Assembly: GCA_033239525.1 (NCBI GenBank)
Contig: BSYO01000019.1
Location: 8,538,592-8,602,591 of the forward strand
Origin: Nepenthes gracilis
Taxonomy: Eukaryota > Streptophyta > Magnoliopsida > Caryophyllales > Nepenthaceae
Length of the DNA stretch: 64,000 nucleotides
Reading direction: 5' to 3'
In this document: one piece after another, positions 21,438-33,311 of the stretch
How the letters are laid out: every line of letters begins with the position of its first letter
How positions within the stretch are numbered: position 1 is the stretch's first letter
Program-made: the position numbers and the translations under genes
Notes under the pieces: model-generated
Seen by the model: the letters and a program-made list of their open reading frames with translations, nothing else
Told to the model about the DNA's origin: nothing
The model's database searches: none

Positions 21438-21717
21438 AAAAATATATAATATTTAGCAGACAAACCTGTTTTATGAAAGGCACACAGAGCGTACAGCCTG
21501 CAGAACTCATGATGCAACTGACGCAGAAAGTCAAAAAGTTTTGAAAAAGTAAAAAGTTTTTACTATGCATACACTATGCAAACACTATGCAGACACTATG
21601 TAGCACTATTTATCAAAGTGACCGATGACAAGTAACAGAATAATCATCATCAGCAAACGATAAACAATCAAACCAGCCAGTCAATTTTCAAAAACAATGA
21701 CAAGACGCAAAACGGCT

Positions 21718-22172
21718 TGGGAAAGGTTTTGCTTGAAGCTCTCTTTGGCTTCTGCCTCAGGTTCTCTCTGGCTCTTAGGCTCTGTCTTCAATTGCTGGGA
21801 AGAGGCCTTTAAATAGATAGTCTTGAATGTCTTAGACTGTTGATTTGTTATAATAATTGAGTTGCATTTGAGCCGTTGATAAGTCGTCACATAATTGCCA
21901 GGAATCAATGCCGTTTTGCGTCTTGTCATTATTTTTGAGAATTGATTGGCTGGTTTGATTGTTTGTCATTTGCTGATGATGATCATTCTGTTATTTGTCA
22001 TCGATCACTTTGATGCATAGTGTCTGCATAGTGTCTGCATAGTATCTGCAGAGTAAAAACTTTTTACTTTTTCAAAATTTTTTGACTTTCTGTGTCAGTT
22101 GCATCATGAACTCTACAGTCTGTACGCTCTGTGTGCCTTGCATAATAGAGATTTGTCTGCTGAATATTTTTT
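21718..22172 (-). promoter_or_regulatory. Viral intergenic region, partial (EPRV-4)
   Basis: Minus-strand sequence after the F-box stop, with the CACTATGCAGACACTATG repeats (22,015-22,050), TGACAAGACGC near 21,925, and the TATTTAAAGGCC TATA box (about 21,805-21,820). It is cut off in the leader and joined tail-to-tail to the plus-strand copy in EPRV-3, making an inverted repeat. Confidence 0.6.
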
Positions 22173-23334
22173 TTAACAACGGAACGTACTAGTAAAAGGA
22201 AAAATATTTACACGTGATGTAAAGAATAGTGGTGTATCCCATGGGCCGAATAAATGATGTGGATGAGATATTGGGTTGGTAAATGGGTTAATAAATTATA
22301 GGGTTAGAGATAACGGGCTGTGGTGAAAATAAGCCAATGGCCATTGATTCGAAATCTAGTAAGGATTGGATTGGATTCATGAATGAGAAGGTTTTGGACT
22401 GGTTAAGAATTTGAATCCAAAAAGGTCGTTTTAGAATCCAAATACTAATGGATTGTTGTGGTGTAAGTTCCATAAGGGCAATAGTAGGGGTATAGGAAGA
22501 ATGTGATTGTCATTTATATATATAAAGGCCATAGCTACTCCAATCTGATGAGTTCCATGTTAGCTGTGGAAGTTGAATATCCCATGATGTTCCTTCGGTT
22601 AACTTGAGCACTAGAATACTGGCTTCGGCTTAGAAATGATCACATAAGAAATATAACTCATGTGATGGGAAGAAAATATAGACATCTTGTCTAGGATACC
22701 ATTTTTTCGTTAAAGGTTCTGTATTAAACTGATAAAACTCTTTCCATGTTTGAGTTGGCTCGGAAAAACCACTGATTCCATCGGTGCAGAAATAGAGTAA
22801 GAATCCATCATGAGGAAATGTGCCGATATCAATACCATGTTCAAAAATAAATCCAGATTCAAAAGCTGCATAGGCATCTTGTTGAGATAATTCTTGAAAT
22901 CCCTCCGAGATGAGTATGGTATGCCAAGTGTTAAGTACTGGATTGATACTATAGAACTTTGCCATATAATTCTTTGTTGTTGGTGTGCAAAGTAGAAGTC
23001 CATTGTTGCAGGCGAGAACCCGAAACCGATGATTAAAGATAATACTGAGTGCATCTAGTGGTAATATCATATCTCCTGTGGCTATAAAATTCCATTGTCG
23101 ACTATATTTTGCTTATAGCAGATAGCCTTCTTCCTCCTTAATTGAGACATGATAAGAGTGATATTTAAAAAAATGTTGTTCGTAGAGTAATGATAGAAAG
23201 GGTCGAGAAAGAGAAGAGAATTTTAATAAAGCTTTGACAGGAAGTCATGAAAAGATTTCATAGAATTGATCATAAGTGAAGTAAGGTGTAGGAGTTTGTT
23301 TAGCTTTGCGGGTGGCTTTCTTTTTCCTTGACAT
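22173..23334 (-). pseudogene. F-box/FBA-like ORF (EPRV-4), overlaps RNase H frame
   Basis: ATG at 23,334-23,332 opens MSRKKKATRKAKQTP, then the F-box with YFTYDQFYEIFS, a stop in place of Trp, and LPVKALLKFSSLS. FBA-like signatures VLACNNGLLLCTP and INPVLNTWHTI follow. Stops at the F-box Trp, near GYLL and after CDHF, and a frameshift near 22,390, make it a pseudogene. The start codon lies inside the polymerase frame, which ends at 23,300, giving an overlap of about 35 nt in a different frame. This places the F-box gene at the 3' end of the viral gene set. The basic N-terminus might be a nuclear signal; this is inference. Confidence 0.75.
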
Positions 23335-23790
23335 GATGTTCAAGAAGGAATTCTCTGGTCAGGAAATCTGGTATAGAATTAGAAGAGCCTTTAATAAATT
23401 CAATATCAAAGTCAAAAACAGATAAAATAGCTTGCCATCATGCAAAAATTTGTTTAGAAATTAGGTTTTTAACATCGTTTTGTAAAACATATTTAGCTAC
23501 TTTGCAATCTATTTTTAAAAGAAATTTTTTATTTTATAAATCATCTTAAAATTTTGATATGTATAAAATAATGGATAAAATTTCTTTTTTAATAGTTGAA
23601 TAATTTTTTTTTGCTTCTAATCATAATCCATAATGAAATCTAACTATTTGTGTGTGTGTATTTGTATCTAATTTTTGTCTAAAGATGCCACTATATCCTA
23701 TATCAGATGCATTTGTCTCAACAATAAGTGATGCACGTGGATGAGGAATGCCTAAATATGGTAAATGTTAAACTTGTTGTTTTAGAGTTT
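23300..23790 (-). pseudogene. RNase H domain of caulimovirid polyprotein
   Basis: Minus-strand reading includes LIVETNASDIGYSG (family norm has D at the first acidic position), then after a damaged stretch FAWWQAILSVFDFDIEFIKG and IPDFLTREFL, the typical RNase H C-terminal end of caulimovirids. The stop lies at 23,302-23,300. Several stops and an Asp-to-Asn change indicate no activity. Confidence 0.75.
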
Positions 23791-23799
23791 TAATAATAG

Positions 23800-24660
23800 T
23801 AGTATGTTCATTTGTACATACAGGTGGACTCTTTTTAAGTCTTTGGAATAATGGTTCACAAATTTGTCTGAGTTTTGAAACAAAATCAAAAATATAATTT
23901 AAACATCCTAAAAATCTTTGTAATTGTATTTTATCTTTAATTTCATCAGAAAATTTATTAGCAAATTTAATTGATCTTTGAATAGGAGTTATTGTATGTT
24001 GATAAATATTAAATCCTAAAAATCTGACTTTATTTTGAAATAATTTGATTTTTGGGGTAGAAACGACTAATCCATTATGTTTAATAATATTTAAAAATTG
24101 ATATAAATGTTTAAAATGTTGATCAATTGTGTTAGAAAAAAAATATCACCAATATAAACTCTAATAAATTGGGTATAATGATTAAATATGTGATTCATAA
24201 TGTTTTGAAATTCTAACAGAGCATTTTTTAAACCAAATGGTATGGCATTCCATTCATAGTGTCCAAAAGGGACTGCGAATGCTGTTTTATATCTATTTTT
24301 TTTATTTATTTGGATTTGCTAAAATCCTGATTTCATGTCAAATTTAGAAAAAATATTGGCATTATATAACCGATTAATTAAATCTCTTTTATTAGGTGTT
24401 GGATATCTAATCATTGGAGAGCTTTATTAAGTGGTTTGTAATTAATTACTAGCCTAGGAACTCCTCTTTCAATTTCAGCATTGTTCATAACATAAAAAGC
24501 AGAACAACTCCAAGGTGATTTTGACGGTCTTATTAATTTCTTATCAAGAAGATCTTAGATTTCTTTTTTTATAATATTCTAATAATTGTTGATTCATTTG
24601 GATATGTCTGGCTTTTGTAGAAATTTGAGATTCATTAAAATCTTTTTCATAAGGTAATTC
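23800..24660 (-). pseudogene. Reverse transcriptase domain, decayed
   Basis: The minus strand shows AFAVPFGHYEWNAIPFGLKNA (about 24,220-24,290) and the catalytic motif as YIGD rather than YIDD (24,141-24,160), so one catalytic Asp is lost. PRLVINYKPL appears near 24,440-24,470 and LQRFLGCLNYIFDFVSKLR near 23,880-23,940. Motif order and wording are caulimovirid; stops and small frameshifts are numerous. Confidence 0.8.
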
Positions 24661-24939
24661 TACTAAATGTTGTTTTCAATTCCAAAAAGCATTTGATAAA
24701 TTTGAACATACTTATTTTTCTAAGAGTTGTTGGAAATTCTTAATTTTTGTTTGTAAGAATGTATTGTTTAATTGTTGTTTAATATTATTAAGTTGTATTT
24801 CTTCTTTTAAATAATTGATTTTTCTTTGTTTGTTATTAAATTAATTTGTCGATAAATTGATATTACTTGTAATTCTTGAATTTCTTTTTTGTTTAACAGG
24901 ATGAATAAAAGGGAAAAGAAATTTATTACCTAAGACCTG

Positions 24940-25260
24940 TGTAGATAATCCCTCTGCAGTAGCTTTAAAAGGATAAAGTTGTGTAAAGAAAGGTGTACCA
25001 AGTATAATATCTTGATGCAAATCTTTAACTAAGATAAACGTTGATTTAAAACAATGTCCTTGATTACATATAGCAACATTTGTTAATTTATATCGAATAT
25101 TTAGTCTAGATCCACTAGCAGTATGTAGTTTTTCAGTAGTTTTTTTATAATACTTAGTTGGTATTAATCCTTCTTGAATACAATTTTAATCTGCTCCGAT
25201 ATCAAGTAAAGTAATTAATTTTAAATGATATTCATTATTAATTACTAAAGTAATTTGTGT
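24940..25260 (-). pseudogene. Aspartic protease domain, decayed
   Basis: The minus strand reads LLDIGAD, stop, NCIQEGLIPTKYY (25,160-25,215), a D-[ST]-G-A-D catalytic motif with Thr changed to Ile (C to T), followed by DIILGTPFFTQLYPF (about 24,985-25,030), which matches the flap-distal ILGTPF motif. It normally processes the polyprotein. Confidence 0.75.
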
Positions 25261-25749
25261 ATACCATTTTTAAAAATTAATTTTGGTTATTAATTATAAA
25301 AATTAATTACTAGGTTGTTTTGTTTGTGAGGATGATGGGTCAGTTGGTATTATAAGTGGTTCTATATTATGTTTATTTTCTAATATTGTAATTCTTGTAT
25401 CTAAGTGAAGTTCATTAAATTTTATTTCTTGCAATTGACCTTTTACGATTTTTACTTCATCTTTAAGTTATTTTATTTCTTTTTGTAAATCTCCCGTAGT
25501 AGCTTGATGAAAAATAGAGGGCGTTGGATATTTCTGAAATATTTTAGTTAAGCTGAAAGGTTTAATGTTTTCATTGGTTTGTTTTTGTGTTAATAAATCT
25601 TTTAATTTTAAAAAGTATTGTCTTTTAATATCGGAATTTTCTATTTTATCAATAATATCAAGTAAAAATTCTTTATCATCTTATATTTGTAACATATTAA
25701 TTTATAATTTACAATTGCATAAATTTTGTTCTAAATCTAGAATTTCATT

Positions 25750-26671
25750 CTGATTCCTCCGTGGTATTTGAAGAACTTGATTGTATATCATTTACATTAT
25801 TTTCTTCTTGACTTGTATAGTCATTGGGTTCTTCATCACTAAGTAAAAAGTGATTAAATTATTACATAATTGTTCATTATCTTTAAAGATTTCAAAAATT
25901 TTATTTTTTAATTTACATTGATTAGATGTATGACCAGGTCGTTTACATTTCCAATATATAAGTTTGGATGAATAATCTTGATGCGAATTTTTTGATTTAG
26001 TTGTGGGTTTAGATTTAAATTTAGAATATGATTTTTTCTTATTAGATTTGTAATGTGTATTTTGAGATTGGTTTTTATTTTTTAAAATATTTTAAAGCCT
26101 TAGCTTTTTATTGTGATAGTGCTTTTAATTTTTCCATTCCATATTGATAACAGAATGAACCAAGTTACAATTTAAATTGTTTACTATCTTTGGTATGTTT
26201 ATTATGTTCTTTATATTCTTAACATAATTGTAATACTTCTTTTTTAATAAATGTAAATAATTGACCATAGCTAATATTGGACCATTGTATTTTACCTCCA
26301 TCAAAGTCTGAAAGTTTAGTTAGGATTCGTTTAGCAAATATAGTAGGAAGACCAGCAACAAATCTTTCTTTCCGGAAAGGTTTATTACAGTCTCTTCTAC
26401 AGAAAATATGAGTGGTAAAAATATCTTTATACCACCTAAAATCTTGGAGTGTTGGACATCTAAGATTTGTTAATATGATTTTTGAACTTATTAATTCATC
26501 TTCAGCATTTCCTAAAAATGTTTGAGTAATCGTGATGATAAGTATTTCTAAAGTATTTTCTTGTTGAATAAATTATATTTCTCCATTAGATCCTTCGTGT
26601 TGAATAGTTTCTGTATAGTTCATAATATAGTTTCGTTCTTGTGAAGTTAATGCATTATCCCACCAAAATCT
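25750..26671 (-). pseudogene. Caulimovirid coat protein, main part, with zinc knuckle
   Basis: The minus strand shows NLRCPTLQDFRWYKDIF, THIFCRRDCNKPFRKE and RFVAGLPTIFA (26,340-26,480), the hallmark of caulimovirid capsid proteins. A zinc knuckle follows at 25,915-25,956 (YWKCKRPGHTSNQC, first Cys changed to Tyr). The frame was continuous with 29,465-29,640 before solo LTR 3 inserted. The protein forms the virion shell and binds nucleic acid. Confidence 0.75.
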
Positions 26672-26676
26672 AAAGG

Positions 26677-29459
26677 TGTGAGGTTCCGAATTTGTGAACC
26701 CGACAATTATGAGGTGATTAGTATGTTAATGATCAATACTAATCCTATGGGATGATTAAGGTTTGGTATCGGAAGAAAAATCGAGAAATTATTCGGGTCC
26801 TGGGCTGGAGCCACACTGGAGCTTGCGCTGGCCGGGCGCTCGAGCCGAGGCTCGGCGGTGAAAGCGTAACCGACCCGTGGGCTGGCGCTCGCCCGGCCGA
26901 CGCTCGGCCTCGGCGGTGGCCACCGTGGCCACCCGCTCGCCGCCGCTCGGCGGCCGCCAGATATAAAACGCGGCGCGCCTTCCTTCCCTCATTTTTCGCA
27001 CGGGCCGGGTTTTTGACAGAGAGAGGCGCGCGACGGAGAGAGAAGAAGGGAGATCGAGCCCGGAGTCCGATTCCGCCCGAAAGCCAGGTATAAAGGTGAA
27101 AGCACGCGTCGAGGCAAGTGTTCTCATACCCACTTCTCATTCTCTTTCGATGTTTTGTGTATTTTCATTGGGTATTTTGTGTCGATACCCACGGGGAATG
27201 TTAGGACATTGAAAACCCATGCCTTGAGGTCCATGAAAATGTAGTTAGTTGTCCGATTCGTGTCCGATTCGCTCGGTGGGTTTTACCAAACCCTAACCTA
27301 CGGGATTTTGGGGGTTTCCGTTTCCCTACCTCGTATCATAAAAATTGACCTCAAAATTGGAATGCCCACGTCCCAATGATGTATATATGTCGGCCGCGGG
27401 TCCGATCTCGCACGCTTGGACCCGTTCGCGGCGTCCGTGCCCTCTAAAGGGGCGCTTTATTCTGTTCACCTGAGCCGGAAGGTGATAATTGCGCGTTGTC
27501 ACCTTCGTAAAATAATGATGTGATCCTAGAATACGAATACCCGTACCCCAATTGTATGTATATATCGACCGGATGCCGAATCCCGCAAGATTTGACCCGT
27601 TCGTGGCATCCGGGAGCCTTGAAAGAATTCCGTAATCGTTAACCCGAAAGTGAATGGGAAGTTGCATACTTCCACCCTCGTGATGAGTTAAATCGAAGCC
27701 AAATGTGTAATATCGTGTACAAAGAGTACGTACGAATCTACCGGACGTCCGATTTCCAAGTATCGAACCGTGTACGGCGTCCGGGTGTTCAAAGAGAAAT
27801 CCGATAATGTTCACCCAAAACGAAATGAGAAATGCAAAGTGATATGTGATCATAATTGTAATGAAAGTAACGTTTGAATGATTAAACGTAAATGTAAACC
27901 CCGAACGTGAATCCGTGTGCTGAAGGCAAATGAATGAGTCTCGGAGGTTCCAAAGGGACTTGTGATCATTTGAGGTATGAATCTAATCTATATTGTGAAC
28001 TTGGAGTGATTTGTTGTGGATTAAGGGAATTGAGTCCCACCGATTGTGAATAAGGAATTGAATTCCATTGGATATGGAGAACCGTGACGAGAATGGAAGG
28101 GAGTCCACATTATGCTTGTGATGATATGATCTCCTGGATGGAGATGTGTTTGATGATGTAATCTCCCGGTTGGAGATGATTGTGATGGGAATGAGGTTTC
28201 CCGAGATGTGATCGTATATGGCAAATGTGGATTTTCCTCTCCAAGTGTCGAACCTAACCTTGAAACTAGGACCCTGAGTCATATGGTTAGTATTCCTTAG
28301 TGTACCATGTCCATCGTGGTGGGAACCCGAGGGATACTTGGCCACGTATTCCGGCCGCTCGTGTGAGCGGGTGATGTCTCGTGGTACGCTTTAGGAAACT
28401 ACCGTGGAAGAACGAGGATTGCCACGGACCCCGGGGTGTGGGGGTGTGTCGACGCTACATATTGAGATGTAGTCGTCATGATGATTGTTGCATGGATGCA
28501 ACCGAGGGTCGTGTGCTACCGACCGAAAGTAGTAGTCGTGGCTTTAGAATGTGTAGCGAACACATTCCTGTCCTCGTTCTCTCGCATCGTTGGTTAGTAC
28601 GATCTACTAGCCGGGGTCCGCAAAGATGATATAATAATGAAAATGAATAATGTCCAATTGATGAACCCGTGAATCAAGTGATTCAAGACAGAACCGTGAA
28701 CTGAAATGAGAATCCTGTGAATCCAAATGAAGAACCGGATGAAACCGTGAGAACTGTAGGGATCGAATGATCCCAGTTGCTTCTTATTCCCTGTCCTGTT
28801 CCTTGATTGTGGTGAGTGTGTGTATTCCCTTCCGTTTCAGTTCTTGTACGTGTCTTGGAGGGGTGTGTATGATTACATTTGCTGAGCCGTTGGCTCACTC
28901 TTGCTGTTTGATATTTTTTCTTTCAGATGAGAACACTTAGCTGGCGCGTGTAGACGGAGCAAGGAGAGGCTTGCTCGATGAGATTGGCTAGACGGCGAGT
29001 GATCAGAAGATTTGGACTTAGAGTTGGATCGGACTGTGGACAGCCACTCAGTGTTGAGCGTGGCTCGTTATAGTTATTATTTTTATGGTTTTATTATGCT
29101 TCAGCATGTATAATGATTTAGTTATGCTTCCGCGTCTGTATATTTATGTTTGGAGTTTTGTTTCATTAGATGGCATCTCTCTAGATCTAGTATAGTAGAT
29201 GGAGTACTGTATTGGAGCCATGGATGATATGGCCGATGTGTGATCCTGTGTGGCGTGTTGTAGGCTTTGAGTTAAGCCTTTTGATTAGATGTGTGCTTGT
29301 TGCAGGATGATATTTAAACAGGTTGTATTTCGGTTTTCGTCCAGTTTTAGAGGAAACTCTGCCGGATTTTCTGTAGAATCCATAGGTATTAATTATGGAC
29401 TGTGGCTTGCGTTGCCATTGACGGAGGTTATTCGATGGAGAATAATCCGTTCCGTCACA
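26677..29459 (+). mobile_element. Solo LTR 3 (Ty3-type, 2.8 kb)
   Basis: Same family and same termini as solo LTR 2 (TGTGAGGTTCCG ... CCGTCACA), with perfect target duplication AAAGG (26,672-26,676 and 29,460-29,464) inside the coat protein frame of EPRV-4. TATAAAA is at 26,962-26,968, downstream of a strongly GC-rich U3 (26,810-26,960). The CTTTCAGATGAGAAC acceptor-like motif is at about 28,919-28,935. Long ORFs in the GC-rich part occur on both strands and are not credible genes. Confidence 0.88.
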
Positions 29460-29464
29460 AAAGG

Positions 29465-29640
29465 TACCAGTGAAACCAATTAAAATGCATTTTGTGGCTA
29501 AATGTTCTGTTATGTTATTTACTGCTCAATAGGCTACACCTAACGTTCCCATTTCATGTAACATATATGTAATTTCATATTCAGATTTGCCATCAATATT
29601 TCATTCATGTATAGCTCGAGGATCGATTATTTTAGAAACA
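29465..29640 (-). pseudogene. Coat protein frame, upstream part (EPRV-4)
   Basis: The minus strand reads SEYEITYMLHEMGTLGVAY, stop, AVNNITEHL and ILIGFTGTF. Removing solo LTR 3 and one copy of its AAAGG duplication puts this in frame with FWWDNALTSQERNY on the other side. The N-terminus is not identifiable beyond about 29,660. Confidence 0.6.
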
Positions 29641-29660
29641 TATTGATTTCTTTCTTCATA

Positions 29661-30700
29661 TTGAATATCAAGTCAGCAACACTGATGAAGACAAATCAGC
29701 TACCACATTATACATGCACCAGAATACAGCTTCAGCATATTAGATTTGAGTCAACCATGCAACTGATTCAACACCACTCAATACAGGACAAAAGAGCAGG
29801 TCCTGGCTTCCACCTCATACGGGCCATAAGCTGCATCTCCACATCAACCGCTTGGTAAGAGGCATTCCTCAACAAATGGTTACCTGGATTCGCCAACCCA
29901 TCCCCTTCATAAACACCATCAGGAAGAAAACACCCAACTCAGCAAGAGGAAATCAGCTACATTCATGATTCGCTCCTCACAGCATCAAACAAGGAACCCG
30001 CATCCTTCCTGTAGCAGCTCCAAATCAGACATAAAAACAGGAGCCAAGCTTCTCACCTCATCAGACAGTAACCACCTGCAATCTACATCCAAATATCGTC
30101 CGATGGTCCCAGCAACCGACAGAGGCAACTACATGAAATGGCTATATCCAACAAACTACCGAACCCACCAGCTGCTTCAGTACAGCCCTACACTTAAAAT
30201 CCATATAGTAAAAATATGGGCAGCAGCAACAACAATCATACACACCAATGTACTGCAGCATAACATTCCACACAAAGCACCAGCACAACAGGGACTTATC
30301 ACCAGATTAAGATTTTACTGTCAAGTCAGCATACGGCCCCAACCACTATAACAGCAATGGAGCGCCCGCAGCATGGACCTACAGCCCAGCATTGCCAAAC
30401 AAACCAGCAAAATACCAGGAAATGCAATCTGGGCAGCAGCAACAGATTACAAATTGTCCAATGGAATAGGCATCATCTTTAGCAAGGAGAGGAAAACTGA
30501 CACCGCAGCCAGATCCCAATGCACTTATCAAATATCTCAATGCTACTTCCAAAACAGTATAGGAACCACAACCGAGCCACAACAGAAAAGAGAGACACTA
30601 ATCTCACTCTCCTACAATTTATTTATTTATTTTTATTATTTTTATTTTTTATATATTAAAGAAAGTATATAAATATAAATATATATAAAAAATAATTTTT
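29661..30700. other. Unassigned CAGCA-rich stretch
   Basis: About 1 kb with a biased C/A-rich plus strand (many CAGCA, CCAGC, AACCA words) and only short, family-less ORFs. The base bias resembles 41,690-42,250 in the L1 copy, so it may be a LINE remnant in minus orientation, but I cannot align the two by eye. It ends in an AT-rich run (30,615-30,705) next to truncated copia element A. Confidence 0.3.
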
Positions 30701-32335
30701 TTTTGAGTTACTTCTTTTCCAAACCATATCTTTTCAAGCACTTCTCCTTTCAAGATACCGTGTGGTAACAAGTTAACGACATGAGTCACGGCCCTCAAGG
30801 CTTCCCCCCAAAACGAATCGGAGAGCTTCGCCTCCAAAAGCACACATCGGACCCTCTTCATCAGAGTCCTATTCATCTGTTCGGCCACCCCATTTAGTTG
30901 CGGTGTCTTTGATGGAGTCTTCTGTTGGTGAATTTCATAAGATCGACAATACTCATCAAAAGCTCCGATGTACTCCCCACCATTATCATTTCAGATGCAT
31001 TTTAGTTTCTTCCCTGTTTGCCTTTCAATCAAGGCATGAAAATGTTTGAAGAACGTAAGAGTCAGATCCTTCGATTTTAGCGAATACACCCATAGTTTTT
31101 GAGAACAGTCATCAATGAACATGATAAAGTAAAGAGCTCTTCCAAGAGTCTTCACCTTGAAAGGGTTATATATGTCGGTGTGGACCAATTCAAGGAGATC
31201 AGTCTTCATTGTGGATGAATTACCATTGAATGAAATCCGTTGTTATTTTCCTGCCATGCAATGAGGACAAGTCTTCAATTGGGCTATTTTTATACTCTGA
31301 AGATAATTCTTCCTGGCTAAACAGTTCAAACTCTTCTCAACCATGTGACTTAACCGTCGGTGCCACAAATCTAAAGACCCCTCATCTTTAGCAATATACA
31401 CATCTCCCGCTGCAATCGAGGCTTGCAACACATACAAGTTGAAAATTTTTTTGCCCCGAGCTATAACTAGAGACCCTCTAGTCAATTTCCATGCTCATTC
31501 GCAGAATGTGCTAAAAAAACTCTCATCATCAAGCTTACCAGCCGAGATTAGATTTAGCCAAGTATCCGGGACGTGTTTAACATCCTTCAACAATAACTTG
31601 GTTCCATTATTTGTGATGAGGCATACATCACCACAGCCAGCAATTCAAGATGTACCTTCATTGCCCATTTTAAACATTCTAAAGTGTCGGGAGTGTATGA
31701 TGTGAAAAACTCCCTCCGTGACGTGACGTGAAGTGAAGCACCACTATCCACCATCCAGTTTGTCTCAAAATCAGCTAGATTGATCACCTCATCCTTCTGA
31801 CACACCAGCCAAAGATCACTCTTGGTAACAACAGTAGCGCTTTCTTCATCTCGAGTCTTGTCTGCCTTTTTTTTATTGCTCTCTAAATTTTTTCGCTTCC
31901 ACTTGTAGTAAGACTTCTTGATGTGTCACTTCTTTTCACAGTGATGGCACTCGAGGTTCTGGTACCTCGATCTAGATTTGCTTCGACCCTTCTCTGCAGG
32001 TTTAGTGTCACGCCCTTTACTTCTTCCTCGTTACTTGGAGACTAGTACTTTGAAGTGTGTAGAAGAAGAAGACCTCTGTGATCGATGTCTCATCTCTTCA
32101 TTCAACACCACTCCCTTTGCAATCTCAAGGGTCACCATGCCATTTGCAGCTGTATTGGCGATAGTAATCCTTATGACCTCTCAGGAGTCCGGTAAGGTAG
32201 TTAGAAGCCACAAACCTAGCAGTTCATTATCAAATTTTATACCCATGCCACTCAATTGATCAACACATTTTTGAAACTCATTTAAGTGATCAGCGACAGA
32301 TGAGCCCTCCATGTACCTCACTTGCATTAGCTTCA

Positions 32336-32650
32336 TCAAGTGAAACAGTTTATTGTTACTGGTCTTCGAGGCATAAAGTGTTTTAAGTTTTGCCACAAGG
32401 TTCTTGCGTGCGTCTCATTCCGGATATGGTTATATACACTATCATCCACAAATTTTCTAAAATAACCACAGACTTGTCCATGCTCAAATGCCAATTCTTC
32501 CTCAGACTTCGATTTTGGTTTTTGCGTAGCAAATACTGGATGGTGCAATGATTTTACAAACAACAAGTCCATCTTGATGCACCAAATATCATAATTCGTG
32601 CCATTCAAACAAATTATCTTATTTTTGAGCTCCATCGATTCAAATAAGTC
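32336..32650 (-). pseudogene. Copia A gag (UBN2-type)
   Basis: In the minus frame, the segment from MELKNKIICLNGTNYDIW matches the start of copia gag, followed by KMDLLFVKSL, CGYFRKFVDDSVYNHI and TLWQNLK. Met at about 32,635 follows the primer-binding site by 40 nt, as expected; the longer upstream extension of the frame is in LTR/PBS sequence. A frameshift near 32,400 separates it from LYASKTSNNKLFHLMKLMQ in the next frame. Confidence 0.7.
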
Positions 32651-32686
32651 ACAATACCCGACACGAACCAAATCTCTGATACCACT

Positions 32687-33311
32687 TGTTAGGAATAGAG
32701 TACGTATTTGAACCACGAGAAAATACGAAATAAATGATGACAAGCATACAACAATCAATTACAAGTAATAAAGGTACGATTTTTACGTGAAAAACTCCCT
32801 ATAAAACGAGGGAGAAAAATCATGGGATACATAGTTCGAAATTTTCTATTGGCGACAGTTTATTCGTTACACAAACCACAAATCTTAAGGGCCACAACCT
32901 TTTATTTTAAACAACCCGTACAAGAAATATAAAGTAAAAGATAGAGATAAAACTCGACAGATGTTTTTCATAACAGCAAGAATTTCGTACGTGTGATTGG
33001 CGGAGACTGAAACTTGATTCAAAACCCAACTAGAGGCTCAAATTTTCCTCTTCTCATTCTTCTCTCTCTCTTCTTTTCTCTCTCTTAAACGGTGTTCAAA
33101 ACGATCTTGCTAACCCAAAAATACAAGGTGCGCGTTTTATAAAAAACCAGCTCTCGCTTGAGCGCCCATCGAGCGCGGACCGGGCGCAGGGAGAGCTCGA
33201 GTGCCATCCAGGCACAATCGAGCACGCCCGATTTTGGAATTTCCGTTAGAGCTCAATGCAGGTGTGAAGCAAGCGCAATGCTACTGGAAAATGCACCTCG
33301 AGCTCCTAACA
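32687..33311 (-). repeat. 5' LTR of copia A (outer boundary uncertain)
   Basis: Minus-strand U3 with multiple CTCGAG-type words (33,150-33,330), TATA box TTTTATAAAA region at 33,130-33,142 followed by AACGCGCACC, then an R/U5 with GAGAGA-rich leader, ending CTCTATTCCTAACA beside the primer-binding site. Confidence 0.5.

Larger units (their letters stand above)
20158..21717 (+). mobile_element. EPRV-3: rearranged caulimovirid fragment with two F-box 3' ends
   Basis: Plus-strand fragment: F-box C-terminal end (20,158-20,365), intergenic region, truncated primer-binding site, then a second F-box C-terminal piece (21,046-21,437) and the start of another intergenic region. It is tandem DNA from which everything between the primer-binding site and the middle of the F-box ORF was lost. 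Its sequence is closer to EPRV-4 than to EPRV-1. Confidence 0.75.
21718..29660 (-). mobile_element. EPRV-4: caulimovirid polymerase-bearing block, minus strand
   Basis: Reading the minus strand: coat protein (split by solo LTR 3 at 26,677-29,459), zinc knuckle, protease, reverse transcriptase, RNase H, overlapping F-box ORF, and part of the intergenic region, which meets EPRV-3 in an inverted join at about 21,718. The high-coordinate limit near 29,660 is approximate. All frames carry stops or frameshifts. This block contains the only polymerase sequence in the viral cluster. Confidence 0.8.
30706..33311 (-). mobile_element. Ty1/copia element A, truncated (gag to integrase plus 5' LTR)
   Basis: On the minus strand: LTR, primer-binding site (32,673-32,684, TGGTATCAGAGA), gag (LFVKSLHHPVF), protease (NWMVDSGASLHVTS, catalytic DSGA intact), GAG-pre-integrase (LWHRRLSHM), and integrase (LVHTDIYNPF, MFIDDCSQKLWV, NDNGGEY, MNRTLMKRVR). 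It stops abruptly at about 30,706 within the integrase C-terminal part; RT, RNase H and the 3' LTR are missing. Frames have a few stops and frameshifts. The LTR ends CCTAACA at 32,687. Its outer end is uncertain: 33,311 gives a matching TGTTAGG, but related CTCGAG-rich sequence continues somewhat further. Confidence 0.75.

Noticed and set aside
26745..27140. Overlapping GC-rich ORFs of 113-131 codons on both strands
   Set aside because: They lie in the U3/R of solo LTR 3, occur on both strands at once because GC-rich DNA lacks stops, and have no homologous open frame in solo LTR 2.
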